Below, piece by piece: positions 15,050 to 24,304 of a stretch of DNA of 64,000 bases. Numbering within the stretch: position 1 is the stretch's first letter; the number at the start of each line of letters is the position of its first letter. The notes under the pieces were generated by a model. That model did no database searches. It saw only the letters and a program-made list of their open reading frames with translations, and had not been told where the DNA came from. Source of the DNA: Azospira inquinata (GTDB lineage Bacteria > Pseudomonadota > Gammaproteobacteria > Burkholderiales > Rhodocyclaceae); assembly GCF_018905915.1 (NCBI RefSeq), contig NZ_CP064782.1:124001-188000 (forward strand), written 5' to 3'. A program made the translations under genes and the position numbers.

Positions 15050-15109
15050 TGCATTGCCATAGGCATTTGCTGTTTCACGATAGGTCCTGGCCGATACCCG
15101 ATAGGGAGC

Positions 15110-15127
15110 TGCGCCAATTTTGACGCA
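15110..15127. promoter_or_regulatory. 18-bp dyad, candidate enhancer site for the divergent activator
   Basis: TGCGCCAA-TT-TTGACGCA is an inverted repeat with one mismatch per arm. It sits about 120-140 bases upstream of the predicted cyd transcription start, where sigma54 activators usually bind. A degenerate version (GTGCCGGATTTGAC) follows at about 15133-15146. Binding by the neighbouring activator is inferred. Confidence 0.5.
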
Positions 15128-15214
15128 CTCCGTGCCGGATTTGACTTAAACTCTCTTCCATCCCCCCTTGGTCAAGCACCGTCTGGCCCGGCCCGTCAGC
15201 CTGTCCGGCCATTT

Positions 15215-15253
15215 CCCGGCCCCGGCCCCGGCCCCGGCCCCGGCCCCGGCCCC
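15215..15253. repeat. CCCGGC hexamer tandem array, about 6.5 copies
   Basis: A run of the 6-bp unit CCCGGC between the cyd regulatory region and the start of the sigma54 activator. The minus strand is GGG-rich. If translation began at the upstream TTG (15168) it would encode a Pro-Ala repeat, but a start after the array is more likely. Confidence 0.9.
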
Positions 15254-15305
15254 TGCCCCCGCGCCGCCCGGACCCAGGATCGTCCCCAACCCTGCGCCCC
15301 ATCCC

Positions 15306-16718
15306 ATGCCCAGCTCCCAGTCCAACCCCACGGACAAGCCCATGTCCTCCCCCGAATTACCCCCCTCCCCGGCCCTGGCCGAACTTATCGCCTTCATCCA
15401 TTCCCTGCCCGAACCCCGGGTCATCATGGACGGCAGCTATCACATCCTGGCCGCTAATCCGGCCTATTGCCGGGAATTTGAGGCACCGGACGGCCAGGCC
15501 CTGGCCGGTAAGCGCTGTTTTGAAGTGTCCCACCGCATCCAGGTGCCTTGCGACCAGGCCGGGGAATCCTGTCCCCTGGCCCTCAGCCGCCGCCAGGGCA
15601 TCCCCTACCGGATGCTGCACCAGCACCACACCCGCCGGGGGGAAGAGCATGTGGAGGTGGAAATCACCCCGGTGGTCTTCGAAAACGGCCAGCCCCGTTA
15701 CTTTGTGGAAACCCTCCACATCGTCCGTCAGGCCAGTGTCCAACCCGCCGCCCAGGGCCTGGTAGGCCGCTCCCCCGCCTTTGTGGACATGCTGGAAAAG
15801 GTCATGCGGGTAGCCCCGGCGGACGCCACCGTGCTGCTCCTGGGGGAAACGGGGACGGGCAAGGAACTGGTGGCCCATGCCATCCACGAGGCCAGCACCC
15901 GGGCGGAAGGCCCCTTCGTGGCGGTGGACTGCGCCGGGCTCACGGAAACCCTGTTTGAGAGCGAACTCTTCGGCTATGAAAAAGGCGCCTTCACCGGCGC
16001 CGCCCACCGCAAGGCCGGGCTGGTGGAAGCGGCGGCGGGGGGCACCCTGTTTCTCGACGAAATCGGCGAATTGCCCATCTCCCTCCAGGTAAAACTGCTG
16101 CGCCTCCTGGAAACGGGCACCTACCGCCGGGTGGGGGGCCTGGAAACCCTACGGGCCAATTTCCGCCTGGTGTCCGCCACCCACCGCCACCTGCCCGCCA
16201 TGGTGGCCCGGGAAGAATTCCGCCGGGACCTCTACTTCCGCATCAACACCTTCCCCATCCAGACCCCGGCCCTCCATGAACGGCCCGAGGATATTCCCCT
16301 CCTGGCCCAATCCCTGCTGGGACGGGTGGATCGGCGGGCCGGGCGCCATTTCACGCCCCAGGCCCTGGACTGGCTCGCCCGGCGCCGCTATTCGGGCAAT
16401 ATCCGGGAACTGCGCAACATCATCGAGCGGGCCACCCTGATGAGCGACGGGGAACTTCTGGATGCCCCGGATATGGAAAGGGTCATCGACCCAGGCCATC
16501 AGGTGCTTCTGGATCAGCACCAGGACGATCCCCAGGCCTTCCGCCAAAATCGCCTGGTGCCCCTGCCGGAACTGGAACAGGCCTACCTGGAATGGGCCCT
16601 GGCCCGGCTCCAGGGCGACATGGGCCGGCTCGCCGAAAGCCTGGGCATCAGCCGCCGCACCCTGTACCGGAAATTGCAACGGCAGGAGGGCGGGGAAGAA
16701 GGAACGGCGGGGGATTGA
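15306..16718 (+). CDS. PAS-domain sigma54-dependent transcriptional activator
   Basis: An NtrC-family enhancer-binding protein of about 470 residues (458 if it starts at the ATG at 15342). An N-terminal PAS-type domain (about 40-145) carries an unusual cluster Cys71, His76, Cys82, Cys89 (RCFEVSH...PCDQ...SCPL), which could bind a metal or sense redox state. The AAA+ domain (about 155-385) has Walker A GETGTGK at 180-186, the sigma54-contact loop GAFTGA at 227-232 and Walker [11 protein letters not shown] Fis-type helix-turn-helix is at the C-terminus ([18 protein letters not shown]). It diverges from the cyd operon, whose upstream region has a -24/-12 element and a dyad, so cyd is its likely target. 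No receiver domain, so it is not a phosphorelay response regulator. Confidence 0.9.
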   Translation: MPSSQSNPTDKPMSSPELPPSPALAELIAFIHSLPEPRVIMDGSYHILAANPAYCREFEAPDGQALAGKRCFEVSHRIQVPCDQAGESCPLALSRRQGIPYRMLHQHHTRRGEEHVEVEITPVVFENGQPRYFVETLHIVRQASVQPAAQGLVGRSPAFVDMLEKVMRVAPADATVLLLGETGTGKELVAHAIHEASTRAEGPFVAVDCAGLTETLFESELFGYEKGAFTGAAHRKAGLVEAAAGGTLFLDEIGELPISLQVKLLRLLETGTYRRVGGLETLRANFRLVSATHRHLPAMVAREEFRRDLYFRINTFPIQTPALHERPEDIPLLAQSLLGRVDRRAGRHFTPQALDWLARRRYSGNIRELRNIIERATLMSDGELLDAPDMERVIDPGHQVLLDQHQDDPQAFRQNRLVPLPELEQAYLEWALARLQGDMGRLAESLGISRRTLYRKLQRQEGGEEGTAGD

Positions 16719-17197
16719 GGGTAGGCTAAAGCCAGGCGGGTCAAGGGCGGAAACGGAGCCCCACCTGCTCCCCATTCCCCCGGGGCCATTCCTCTCCGCC
16801 CTGCCCCGCTCCTCTCTCTGCTTCCCTTGCCTCCCTGCCCCACCGTTTCCGCCTTTCCGTCTGCCACTATTCCCCCGCCAGCCCCCCGCCCTGCCTCTCC
16901 CGCTTCTCCTGCCTGTCCCCTGGTGCCTCATTACTCCTGTCGTACCGCCCCCCAGGCCAACCTCACCGCCCAGGGCCGCCCTCGCTACCCCTCGCGCCCT
17001 TCCGCCATCGCCCCTGGGGCAGCGCCGAGCCCCCCTATTTTCCCCAATCCGCCCCCCCAAAACCCTTCTTTTCCCCCGGAGACCCCAAAGTCCCTGTTTT
17101 TCCCCGGGCCACACCAAGTAAAATGGCCCCTGACCCGGCCGGGCGCCCTTTGCCCGGCCCTTCCTTTTTCCCTCAACCGGATGAGACACACCGCGCC
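16719..17197. other. Pyrimidine-rich intergenic region without a gene
   Basis: About 480 bases that are strongly C/T-rich on the plus strand. Open frames in it are low-complexity proline/serine reads without a ribosome site. A possible -10 hexamer TAAAAT at 17119-17124 lies about 75 bases before ettA, but no good -35 is seen. I see no terminator for the activator gene. Confidence 0.6.
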
Positions 17198-18862
17198 ATG
17201 GCCCAGTACGTAATGTCGATGCTCCGCGTGTCCAAGGTGGTTCCGCCCAAGCGGCAGATCATCAAGGACATTTCCCTTTCCTTTTTCCCCGGCGCCAAGA
17301 TCGGCCTGCTCGGTTTGAACGGCGCGGGCAAATCCACCGTGCTGCGCATCATGGCGGGGGAGGACAAGGATTACGAAGGGGAGGTGCAGTGGCAGCCCAA
17401 CCTGAAGATCGGTTACCTGCCCCAGGAACCGGCCCTGGACCCGGCCAAGACGGTGCGCCAGGAAGTGGAAGGGGGCCTAGGGGATTTGGTGGAGGCCCGG
17501 CAGAAGCTGGAAGAGGTTTATGCGGCCTACGCGGAACCGGAGGCGGACTTTGAAAAGCTGGCGGAGGACCAGGCCCGCTACGAGGCCATCATCGCCGCCG
17601 CGGGTAGCGATGTGGAAAATCAGATGGAAGTGGCCGCCGACGCCCTGCGCCTACCCGCCTGGGACGCCCTGATTCAGCACCTGTCCGGCGGGGAAAAGCG
17701 TCGGGTGGCCCTATGCAAGCTGCTCCTCTCCAAGCCGGACATGCTGCTCCTGGACGAACCCACCAACCACCTGGACGCGGAATCCGTGGAATGGCTGGAG
17801 CAGTATCTGCACCGCTTCCCCGGCACCGTGGTGGCCATTACCCACGACAGGTACTTCCTGGACAACGCGGCGGAATGGATTCTGGAACTGGACCGGGGCC
17901 AGGGCATTCCCTGGAAGGGCAATTATTCCTCCTGGCTGGAACAGAAGGAAAACCGGCTGGCCCAGGAAGCCAAGCAGGAAGCCGCCCGCATCAAGGCCAT
18001 GAAACAGGAACTGGAATGGGTGCGGCAGAACGCCAAGGGTCGCCAGGCCAAGTCCAAGGCCCGTCTGGCCCGCTTTGAGGAACTCTCCAGCTACGAGTAC
18101 CAGAAGCGTAACGAAACCCAGGAAATCTTCATTCCCGTGGGGGAACGGCTGGGCAACGAGGTGATCGAATTCCAGGGAGTTTCCAAGGCCTTCGGCGACC
18201 GGCTGCTGATCGACGACCTGTCCTTCAAGATTCCCCCGGGAGCCATCGTGGGCATCATCGGCCCCAACGGAGCGGGGAAATCCACCCTGTTCCGCATGAT
18301 TACGGGCCAGGAGCAACCGGATGGGGGCACGGTGAAAATCGGCCCCACGGTGCACATGGCCTATGTGGATCAAAGCCGGGAAAACCTGTCCGGGGACAAA
18401 ACCGTATTCGAAGAACTTTCCGGCGGCGCGGACGTGCTGACCATCGGTAAGTTCGAAATGCCCAGCCGGGCCTACATCGGCCGCTTCAATTTCAAGGGTG
18501 GCGACCAGCAGAAGCAGGTGGGCAAGCTCTCCGGCGGGGAACGGGGGCGGCTGCATCTGGCCAAAACCCTCATGACCGGGGGCAATGTGCTGCTCCTGGA
18601 TGAGCCCTCCAATGACTTGGACGTGGAAACCCTGCGGGCCCTGGAAGACGCCCTCCTGGAATTCCCCGGCTCAGTCATGGTGATCAGCCATGACCGGTGG
18701 TTCCTGGACCGGATCGCCACCCACATTCTGGCGGCGGAAGGGGAATCCCAATGGACCTTCTTCGCCGGGAATTACCAGGAATACGAGGAAGATAAGCGTC
18801 GCCGGTTGGGTGAGGAAGGGGCAAAACCCAAGCGCCTGCGCTACAAGCCCATCCACCGCTAG
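17198..18862 (+). CDS. ettA: Energy-dependent translational throttle protein EttA (ABC-F)
   Basis: A 554-residue ABC-F ATPase, matching the 555 of E. coli EttA. EttA binds the ribosomal E site and gates entry into elongation according to the ATP/ADP ratio. Two nucleotide-binding domains are present: Walker A GLNGAGKST near residue 39 with LSGGEKRRVAL, and GPNGAGKST near 357 with LSGGERGRLHL. The arm/linker region (EWVRQNAKGRQAKSKARL) between them is typical. There is no membrane segment. The ATG at 17198 gives MAQYVMSMLRVSK, which matches the family start. It stands alone and is followed by a terminator. Confidence 0.97.
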   Translation: MAQYVMSMLRVSKVVPPKRQIIKDISLSFFPGAKIGLLGLNGAGKSTVLRIMAGEDKDYEGEVQWQPNLKIGYLPQEPALDPAKTVRQEVEGGLGDLVEARQKLEEVYAAYAEPEADFEKLAEDQARYEAIIAAAGSDVENQMEVAADALRLPAWDALIQHLSGGEKRRVALCKLLLSKPDMLLLDEPTNHLDAESVEWLEQYLHRFPGTVVAITHDRYFLDNAAEWILELDRGQGIPWKGNYSSWLEQKENRLAQEAKQEAARIKAMKQELEWVRQNAKGRQAKSKARLARFEELSSYEYQKRNETQEIFIPVGERLGNEVIEFQGVSKAFGDRLLIDDLSFKIPPGAIVGIIGPNGAGKSTLFRMITGQEQPDGGTVKIGPTVHMAYVDQSRENLSGDKTVFEELSGGADVLTIGKFEMPSRAYIGRFNFKGGDQQKQVGKLSGGERGRLHLAKTLMTGGNVLLLDEPSNDLDVETLRALEDALLEFPGSVMVISHDRWFLDRIATHILAAEGESQWTFFAGNYQEYEEDKRRRLGEEGAKPKRLRYKPIHR

Positions 18863-18876
18863 TAGGGCGAAACACC

Positions 18877-18900
18877 AGGGCGCCCCGGCGCCCTTTTCTT
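18877..18900 (+). terminator. Terminator after ettA
   Basis: Stem AGGGCGC / GCGCCCT around a 4-base loop, followed by TTTTCTTTTC. It starts 15 bases after the ettA stop. Confidence 0.8.
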
Positions 18901-18935
18901 TTCCCTTCGTTTCCTTTTATAACAAGTCCAAAAAT

Positions 18936-19712
18936 ATGCACCCCCAACGCCCCCTTGCTCCACCCCTGCTCGCCCTGGCCCTGCTAGGCCTCAACGCCGC
19001 TCCGGCCCTGGCTGCCCCGGACGAAATCCAGGTCTATACGGAAGAAATGGACGATCCAGGCCAGTTTGGCCTGGAGCTCCACGTGAACTATTCCGCCGTG
19101 GGCAAAACCCAGCCCGCCTATCCCCACCAGACCCCGCCCAACCACGTGCTCCAGGTAACACCGGAGTTTTCCTACGGCATTACACCCAATCTGGAAGCCG
19201 GGCTCTACGTTCCTTTTGCCATCGCTCCGGACGGCAGAAGCTACGAAAACGGCCTGCGGGGACGGCTCAAATACATGGCTCCCCGGCCCGACGGTTCCCC
19301 CTTCTTCTGGGGCCTGAATGTGGAACTGGGCCATTCCTCCGCCCGGGTTTCGGAAAGCCAGACCACCCTGGAAATTCGCCCCATCATTGGCTACCGGGAC
19401 AAAAACTGGCTGGCGGACATTAACCCCATCCTGGATGCCAATCTTTCCGCCAACACCAGCCGGGTCCCCGCATTCGAGCCGGCGGTGAAGGTCAGCCGCC
19501 ATCTCCAAGGGGAAACCTGGGCCGGCCTGGAGTATTACGGCAGCTATGGCCCCATCAAACACCTCAGCCAGGGGGCAGACCAGTCCCATTACCTCTTTGG
19601 CGCCGTGGATTTCGCCTATCGGGGCTATGACTTCAACTTGGGCATTGGCCGGGGCTATGCCGCCGCCGATGACAAGTGGGTGATCAAAGGTATCATTGCC
19701 TTTCCCTTCTGA
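18936..19712 (+). CDS. Secreted outer-membrane beta-barrel-like protein
   Basis: A 258-residue protein with a clear signal peptide (hydrophobic 8-20, cleavage after ALA-A about residue 26). The mature part alternates polar and hydrophobic residues in short aromatic-rich strands (FGLELHVNYSAV, PEFSYGITPNLEAGLYVPF, WAGLEYYGSYGPI) and ends in phenylalanine (IIAFPF), a typical outer-membrane insertion signal. This fits a small beta barrel of about 10-12 strands in the outer membrane. I do not recognise a named family or substrate. It is a single gene between ettA and a large HD-GYP sensor. Confidence 0.75.
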   Translation: MHPQRPLAPPLLALALLGLNAAPALAAPDEIQVYTEEMDDPGQFGLELHVNYSAVGKTQPAYPHQTPPNHVLQVTPEFSYGITPNLEAGLYVPFAIAPDGRSYENGLRGRLKYMAPRPDGSPFFWGLNVELGHSSARVSESQTTLEIRPIIGYRDKNWLADINPILDANLSANTSRVPAFEPAVKVSRHLQGETWAGLEYYGSYGPIKHLSQGADQSHYLFGAVDFAYRGYDFNLGIGRGYAAADDKWVIKGIIAFPF

Positions 19713-19847
19713 ATCCGCCGCCCGGGGCCGATCCCCGGGATGCATCCCTATGCCTTTGGCCCTATACTTCCGGAACAGCACACCTGACGCGGCCCTGACC
19801 AACGCCGCCGGGGGACTTTTGCCACCCCGGCCCATGCGAGACCCTTC

Positions 19848-22800
19848 ATGACCCCCCTCGGCTTTTCCCCCGCCCTTCCCCCCGGAGTGGACCGGTGGTG
19901 GCAGCTTTTCAAGCAGGATGTGCTGCCTCCCCTGGTGCTGGCCCTGGTGTGCTGGTTCGGGTCCGACGTCAATTACCTGCTCTTCCACACCCTGGCCGAG
20001 GGCAGTTCCATCCTCATCGCCCTCACCGCCCTGACGGTGGCCACCACCTCCCTGCGCTTCACCCGCAACCACTTCGTTGTTTATCTGGCCGTCGCCCTGG
20101 GCTGGTGCGCCCTACTGGATGCCTTCCATACCCTGGTGTTCAAGGGCATGGATGTCATCCCCGTCACCAGCGCCAACATGGCCACCCAGTTCTGGGTGGC
20201 CGCCCGCCTGCTCCAGGCCCTGGCCTTCCTCACCGCCCCCCTGATGCTGCGCCACCCCCTGCGCCTGGGAGCCATGCACCTGATCTACGGCAGCCTGGCC
20301 GTGAGCGCCTGTCTGCTCATCCTCACCGGCCATTTTCCCGTGGCCTACGTGGACGGCCAGGGTCTTACCCCCTTCAAGATTGGGGCCGAATACGGGGTCA
20401 TCCTGGCCCTGGCCCTGACCCTGGTGCTGCTTTGGCGTCAGCGCCGGCTGGTGGCCCCCCATCTGTTCTACAGCATGGCCGCCACCCTGGTGGTCACCAT
20501 GGCCTCCGAACTGGCCTTCACCCAGTATGTGAGCGTCTATGCCCATGCCAACCTGATCGGCCACCTGCTGAAAATTTTCGCCTACTGGTTCCTCTTCTAC
20601 GCCCTGGTCCAGCACACCCTGCGGGAACCCTTCAGCATGTTGAGCCGGGCCGCCAGCACCTATGAGGCGGTGCCCGACCCCACCCTGATCATGGACGACC
20701 GGGGCACCATTCTCCAGGCCAACGGGGCCGCCGCCCGCCACACCGGGCTGGCGGTGGAGCAACTGGTGGGCCGCTCCAGCCACCAGCTATTCCACGAGGC
20801 GGAGCTGAAACAGGAAGCCTGTCCGGTCTGCGCCCAACTGGCCTCCCGAACCCAGACCTTTCTCATGGAAATTCCCCGGGAAGGGGGACGCAGCTATGTG
20901 GAATGCAGCGTCGCCCCCCTCACCCGCCACAGCTGGCTCCAGGTGATCCGGGACATTACGGACCGGAAACAGCTGGCCACGGAGCGGGAGGCCCTGTTGC
21001 GGGACCTGAGCAAGCGTATCCAGGAACTCACCTGCACCTACGCCATGTCCCAGCTCATCGAAAAGCCGGGGCTGCAACCGGACAATCTTCTGGAAGGCAT
21101 CGCCGCCCTCCTGCCTGCCGCCTTCCGCTGGCCCAAGGAGCTCCACGCCCATGTGGCGAGCGACTGGGGCCAATTCGGCCACATGTTGCCCGACGCCCTG
21201 CCCCCGGAACGGCTGGAGCGGCCCATCCTGGTGGATGGCCGCCAGCGGGGAAGCCTGGTGCTGTGGTACGAACCGGGCAGCCACCCGGGCGTCCAGCCCT
21301 TCCTGCCGGAGGAAAACGTGCTGGCGGACAGCGCCGCCCAGCGCCTGGGAGAAACCCTGGAGCGGCTTCAGGGGGCGGAGACCATCCAGCGCCTGTCCTA
21401 CCTCTACGCCATGCTGAGCGGCACCAACCGGAGCATCATCCACTGCAAATCGGAAAACGGGCTGCTGGATTCCCTGTTCCAGACCCTGGTGGCCCATGGT
21501 CCGTTCCCCATGCTGGCCATCGCCCGCACGGACAACGGCCACCTGCCCCTGCTCATCACCCACGCCCACGGTATCTCGGACGGGGCCCGGCTCTATCTGG
21601 CCCAGGCCCTCAGCGATCCCCGCAGCCACTTCGGCGCCCTCTGGCCCGATATTGCGGCCGGGCAGGTGATCTACCACCCGGTGGCGGAGGAAGGCGCGCC
21701 GGAGACCACCGCCTGCGCCGCCTGGCACGGCTATCTCCAGGAACAGGGCATCACCCAGTTCGCCATCATGCCCCTCATGCGGGAAGGGGAAGTGCTGGGC
21801 GTGGTGGCCCTTTACGCCCGGGGCCACGCCCTCTTCGACCAGCAGCAGCTCCAGCTCCTGGAGGAAATGACCTCGGACCTGGGCTTTGCCCTCAATAAGC
21901 TGATCAGTGAAAAGCTGCGGGAAGAGGCGGAAAAGCAGGCCAGCCTGTCAGAAGGACGCTTCCGGGAAGTGTTTCAGGCCTCCCCCCTGCCCATCCAGAT
22001 CCGCTCCCTAAGCACCCACGTGATCCGGGCCATCAACCGGGCCCACGAAGCCTGGCTGGGTTACAACCTGGACGACATCGGCACGGAAAAGCAGTGGTAC
22101 GACCAGGCCTATCCAGACCCCACCATTCGGGCCCGGGCCCAGACCAACTGGCAGGAAGATTTAAGCCGTTACCTGTCCGGGGAACCCCTGCGTTCCGAGG
22201 AAATGCTCATCACCTGCAAGGGCGGCCAGCAGCGCATCGCCCAGGCCACCATTACGGTGGTGGGGGACGACGCCCTCCTGGCCTGGACCGATCTCACGGA
22301 AATCCGCCGCAGCGAACAGACCCTGCGGGAAAGTGAACAGCGTTTCCGTTGCATGATCGAGCAGACCGTCACCGGCATCTGCGTCATCCGGGATGACCAC
22401 TTCATCTACGCCAATCCCCGTTTCTGCGAACTGGTGGGTTGGGGGGAAGACCAGCTCCTGGGCCAAAGCGCCCGGGATTTGATGGGCAATGACGCCGCCG
22501 TGCGGCAAACCCTGGAGGCCACCCGGGCCCGTCTGGACCGGGGGGAACACAACCTGAACCTGCGGGTTTCCCTGCACCGGCGGGATGGCAGCCAGGTGGA
22601 TCTGGAGCTTTACGCCAGCCCCATCACCTGGAACGACGGCCACCCCGCCCATATCGTCATGGCCCAGGACATTACGGACAGCCGCATTGCGGAAGCCCAG
22701 ATCGCCAATTACGTGAAGCAGCTGGAAGCCTCCATGAAAGCCACCTTCCAGGCGGTTTCCAACATGGTGGAACTGCGGGACCCCTATACGGCGGGCCATG

Positions 22801-23303
22801 AACGGCGGGTGGGCCTGCTGGCCGGGGCCATTGCCCGGGAAATGGGCTGGCCAGAACACCGGTGCGAAAACCTGGAACTCACCGGGCTGGTGCACGACAT
22901 CGGCAAAATCGCCGTGCCCTCGGAAATTCTCACCAAACCCACCCGTTTAAGCCCCCTGGAAATGGAGCTGATCAAGGTCCATGCCCAGGCTGGCTACGAA
23001 ATTCTCAAGGATGTGCCCTTCGCCGCCCCGGTGGCGGAAACCATCCGCCAGCACCACGAGCGCATGGACGGCAGCGGCTACCCCCGGGGCCTGAAGGCGG
23101 CGGACATTCTGCCGGAAGCCCGGGTACTGGCGGTGGCCGACGTTATCGAATCCATGTCCGCCCACCGGCCCTATCGCCCGGCCCTGGGCATTGACGCCGC
23201 CCTGGAAGAAATCGAAAAGGGCCGGGAACGGCTCTATGACCCGGAAGTGGCGGACGCCGCCATCCGCCTGATCCGGGACAAGCACTACCGGATTCCCGAG
23301 TAA
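19848..23303 (+). CDS. Membrane MASE3-PAS-GAF-PAS-PAS-HD-GYP sensor phosphodiesterase
   Basis: A 1151-residue c-di-GMP phosphodiesterase. Residues about 20-255 form a MASE3-like bundle of seven or eight helices. A PAS domain (about 265-375) is followed by a GAF-like region (about 515-690), two more PAS domains (about 705-820 and 830-950) and an HD-GYP domain (about 960-1150). The metal-binding HD pair is His1016-Asp1017 in HDIGKIAVP, and the GYP motif is at 1077-1079 within HHERMDGSGYPRGL, so it should be catalytically active. The first PAS contains a CPVC motif. It would hydrolyse c-di-GMP in response to membrane and cytosolic signals that the sequence does not identify. It converges on the LysR gene eight bases downstream. 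Confidence 0.93.
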   Translation: MTPLGFSPALPPGVDRWWQLFKQDVLPPLVLALVCWFGSDVNYLLFHTLAEGSSILIALTALTVATTSLRFTRNHFVVYLAVALGWCALLDAFHTLVFKGMDVIPVTSANMATQFWVAARLLQALAFLTAPLMLRHPLRLGAMHLIYGSLAVSACLLILTGHFPVAYVDGQGLTPFKIGAEYGVILALALTLVLLWRQRRLVAPHLFYSMAATLVVTMASELAFTQYVSVYAHANLIGHLLKIFAYWFLFYALVQHTLREPFSMLSRAASTYEAVPDPTLIMDDRGTILQANGAAARHTGLAVEQLVGRSSHQLFHEAELKQEACPVCAQLASRTQTFLMEIPREGGRSYVECSVAPLTRHSWLQVIRDITDRKQLATEREALLRDLSKRIQELTCTYAMSQLIEKPGLQPDNLLEGIAALLPAAFRWPKELHAHVASDWGQFGHMLPDALPPERLERPILVDGRQRGSLVLWYEPGSHPGVQPFLPEENVLADSAAQRLGETLERLQGAETIQRLSYLYAMLSGTNRSIIHCKSENGLLDSLFQTLVAHGPFPMLAIARTDNGHLPLLITHAHGISDGARLYLAQALSDPRSHFGALWPDIAAGQVIYHPVAEEGAPETTACAAWHGYLQEQGITQFAIMPLMREGEVLGVVALYARGHALFDQQQLQLLEEMTSDLGFALNKLISEKLREEAEKQASLSEGRFREVFQASPLPIQIRSLSTHVIRAINRAHEAWLGYNLDDIGTEKQWYDQAYPDPTIRARAQTNWQEDLSRYLSGEPLRSEEMLITCKGGQQRIAQATITVVGDDALLAWTDLTEIRRSEQTLRESEQRFRCMIEQTVTGICVIRDDHFIYANPRFCELVGWGEDQLLGQSARDLMGNDAAVRQTLEATRARLDRGEHNLNLRVSLHRRDGSQVDLELYASPITWNDGHPAHIVMAQDITDSRIAEAQIANYVKQLEASMKATFQAVSNMVELRDPYTAGHERRVGLLAGAIAREMGWPEHRCENLELTGLVHDIGKIAVPSEILTKPTRLSPLEMELIKVHAQAGYEILKDVPFAAPVAETIRQHHERMDGSGYPRGLKAADILPEARVLAVADVIESMSAHRPYRPALGIDAALEEIEKGRERLYDPEVADAAIRLIRDKHYRIPE

Positions 23304-23311
23304 GGCCCGCC

Positions 23312-24304
23312 TCACTTCTCCCCCATGCCCTGGATCATGGTCGTGGGGGTATCGGAGGAAAGAAAGGCCTCCACCTCCGGCGCCATGGCCCGGATCAGGC
23401 CGGTCATAAAGCGGTGCACCCCGGCAGCCGCCCGGCGCCGGTTCCACACCAGATGCACCGGGGTATGGAGAATGTCCCGGGGCAGGGGCTCGATGCGGAA
23501 CAGGGAATGGCCCACGAAGAGGCGGGTGATGAGCCGGGGCAGGATGGCCACCACCGGGCTCTGGGCCACGATGTGGGGCACCGCCAGCAGGCCCGAGGCA
23601 GACACCACCACCCGGCGGTTCAGACCATGGCGCCGGAAGGCCTCTTCCACCGCATTGCCCATTTCCCCCCCCACATAGGTGGTGCTCACCTGATCATGGC
23701 GAGCCAGTTCCGCCAGATCGGGCCGGGGAGGCAGACGCAGCTGGTCCGGGCAATAAAGGCAGTCGAAGGAGGAAGTCAGCAGGTAAGCCGCCTCATGGCG
23801 GGAAGCCAGGTGGGGCATAAAACCGGCGATGGCCAGATCGATGCTACCCTCGTCCAGGGCCCCCAAAAGCCGGGCGCCGGGCAGGGAATGGACCCGCAGG
23901 CGCAGCCGGGGCGCCTCCCGGCTCACCGCCAGCATAAGCCGGGGCAGCCAAATGGCCTCAAAGGGGTCGGGCATGGCCAGATTGAATTCCCCTTCCACCC
24001 GGGCCGGATCAAAGGGCAACTCCGGGCTCACCAGGGCCTTGGCGGCCCCCAGGAGCTGGTGCACCGGTTCCCCCAGGGCCAGGGCCCGGGGGGTGGGACG
24101 CATGGTCCCCTGCTCCCTCACAAACAGGGGATCGTTAAAAAGCTGGCGCAGCCGCCCCAGGGCGTGGCTCACCGCCGGCTGGCCCAGGCACAGGGCCCGG
24201 GCCGCCGCGCTGACCCCCCCTTCCCGCAGGAGAGCATCGAAGACCACCAGCAGGTTCAAATCCACATGGCGGAAATCCACGGGAGTAAAATCGATGTCGT
24301 TCAT
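23312..24304 (-). CDS. LysR-family transcriptional regulator
   Basis: A 330-residue LysR regulator. The helix-turn-helix is at about 15-75 (VDLNLLVVFDALLREGGVSAAARALCLGQPAVSHALGRL in pieces), and the effector-binding domain covers about 100-315. HVDLNLLVVFDALL resembles the NodD/LeuO/SyrM branch. I chose the ATG at 24304 (MNDIDFTP); the longer frame from 24361 adds 19 residues across the promoter. It diverges from an MFS transporter with an AT-rich spacer between them, so it probably controls that transporter. The effector is unknown. Confidence 0.93.
   Translation of the reverse strand: MNDIDFTPVDFRHVDLNLLVVFDALLREGGVSAAARALCLGQPAVSHALGRLRQLFNDPLFVREQGTMRPTPRALALGEPVHQLLGAAKALVSPELPFDPARVEGEFNLAMPDPFEAIWLPRLMLAVSREAPRLRLRVHSLPGARLLGALDEGSIDLAIAGFMPHLASRHEAAYLLTSSFDCLYCPDQLRLPPRPDLAELARHDQVSTTYVGGEMGNAVEEAFRRHGLNRRVVVSASGLLAVPHIVAQSPVVAILPRLITRLFVGHSLFRIEPLPRDILHTPVHLVWNRRRAAAGVHRFMTGLIRAMAPEVEAFLSSDTPTTMIQGMGEK

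Noticed and set aside
24250..24270. GGTTCAAATCC resembling a tRNA T-loop
   Set aside because: It lies inside the LysR coding region and there is no acceptor stem or anticodon arm around it.
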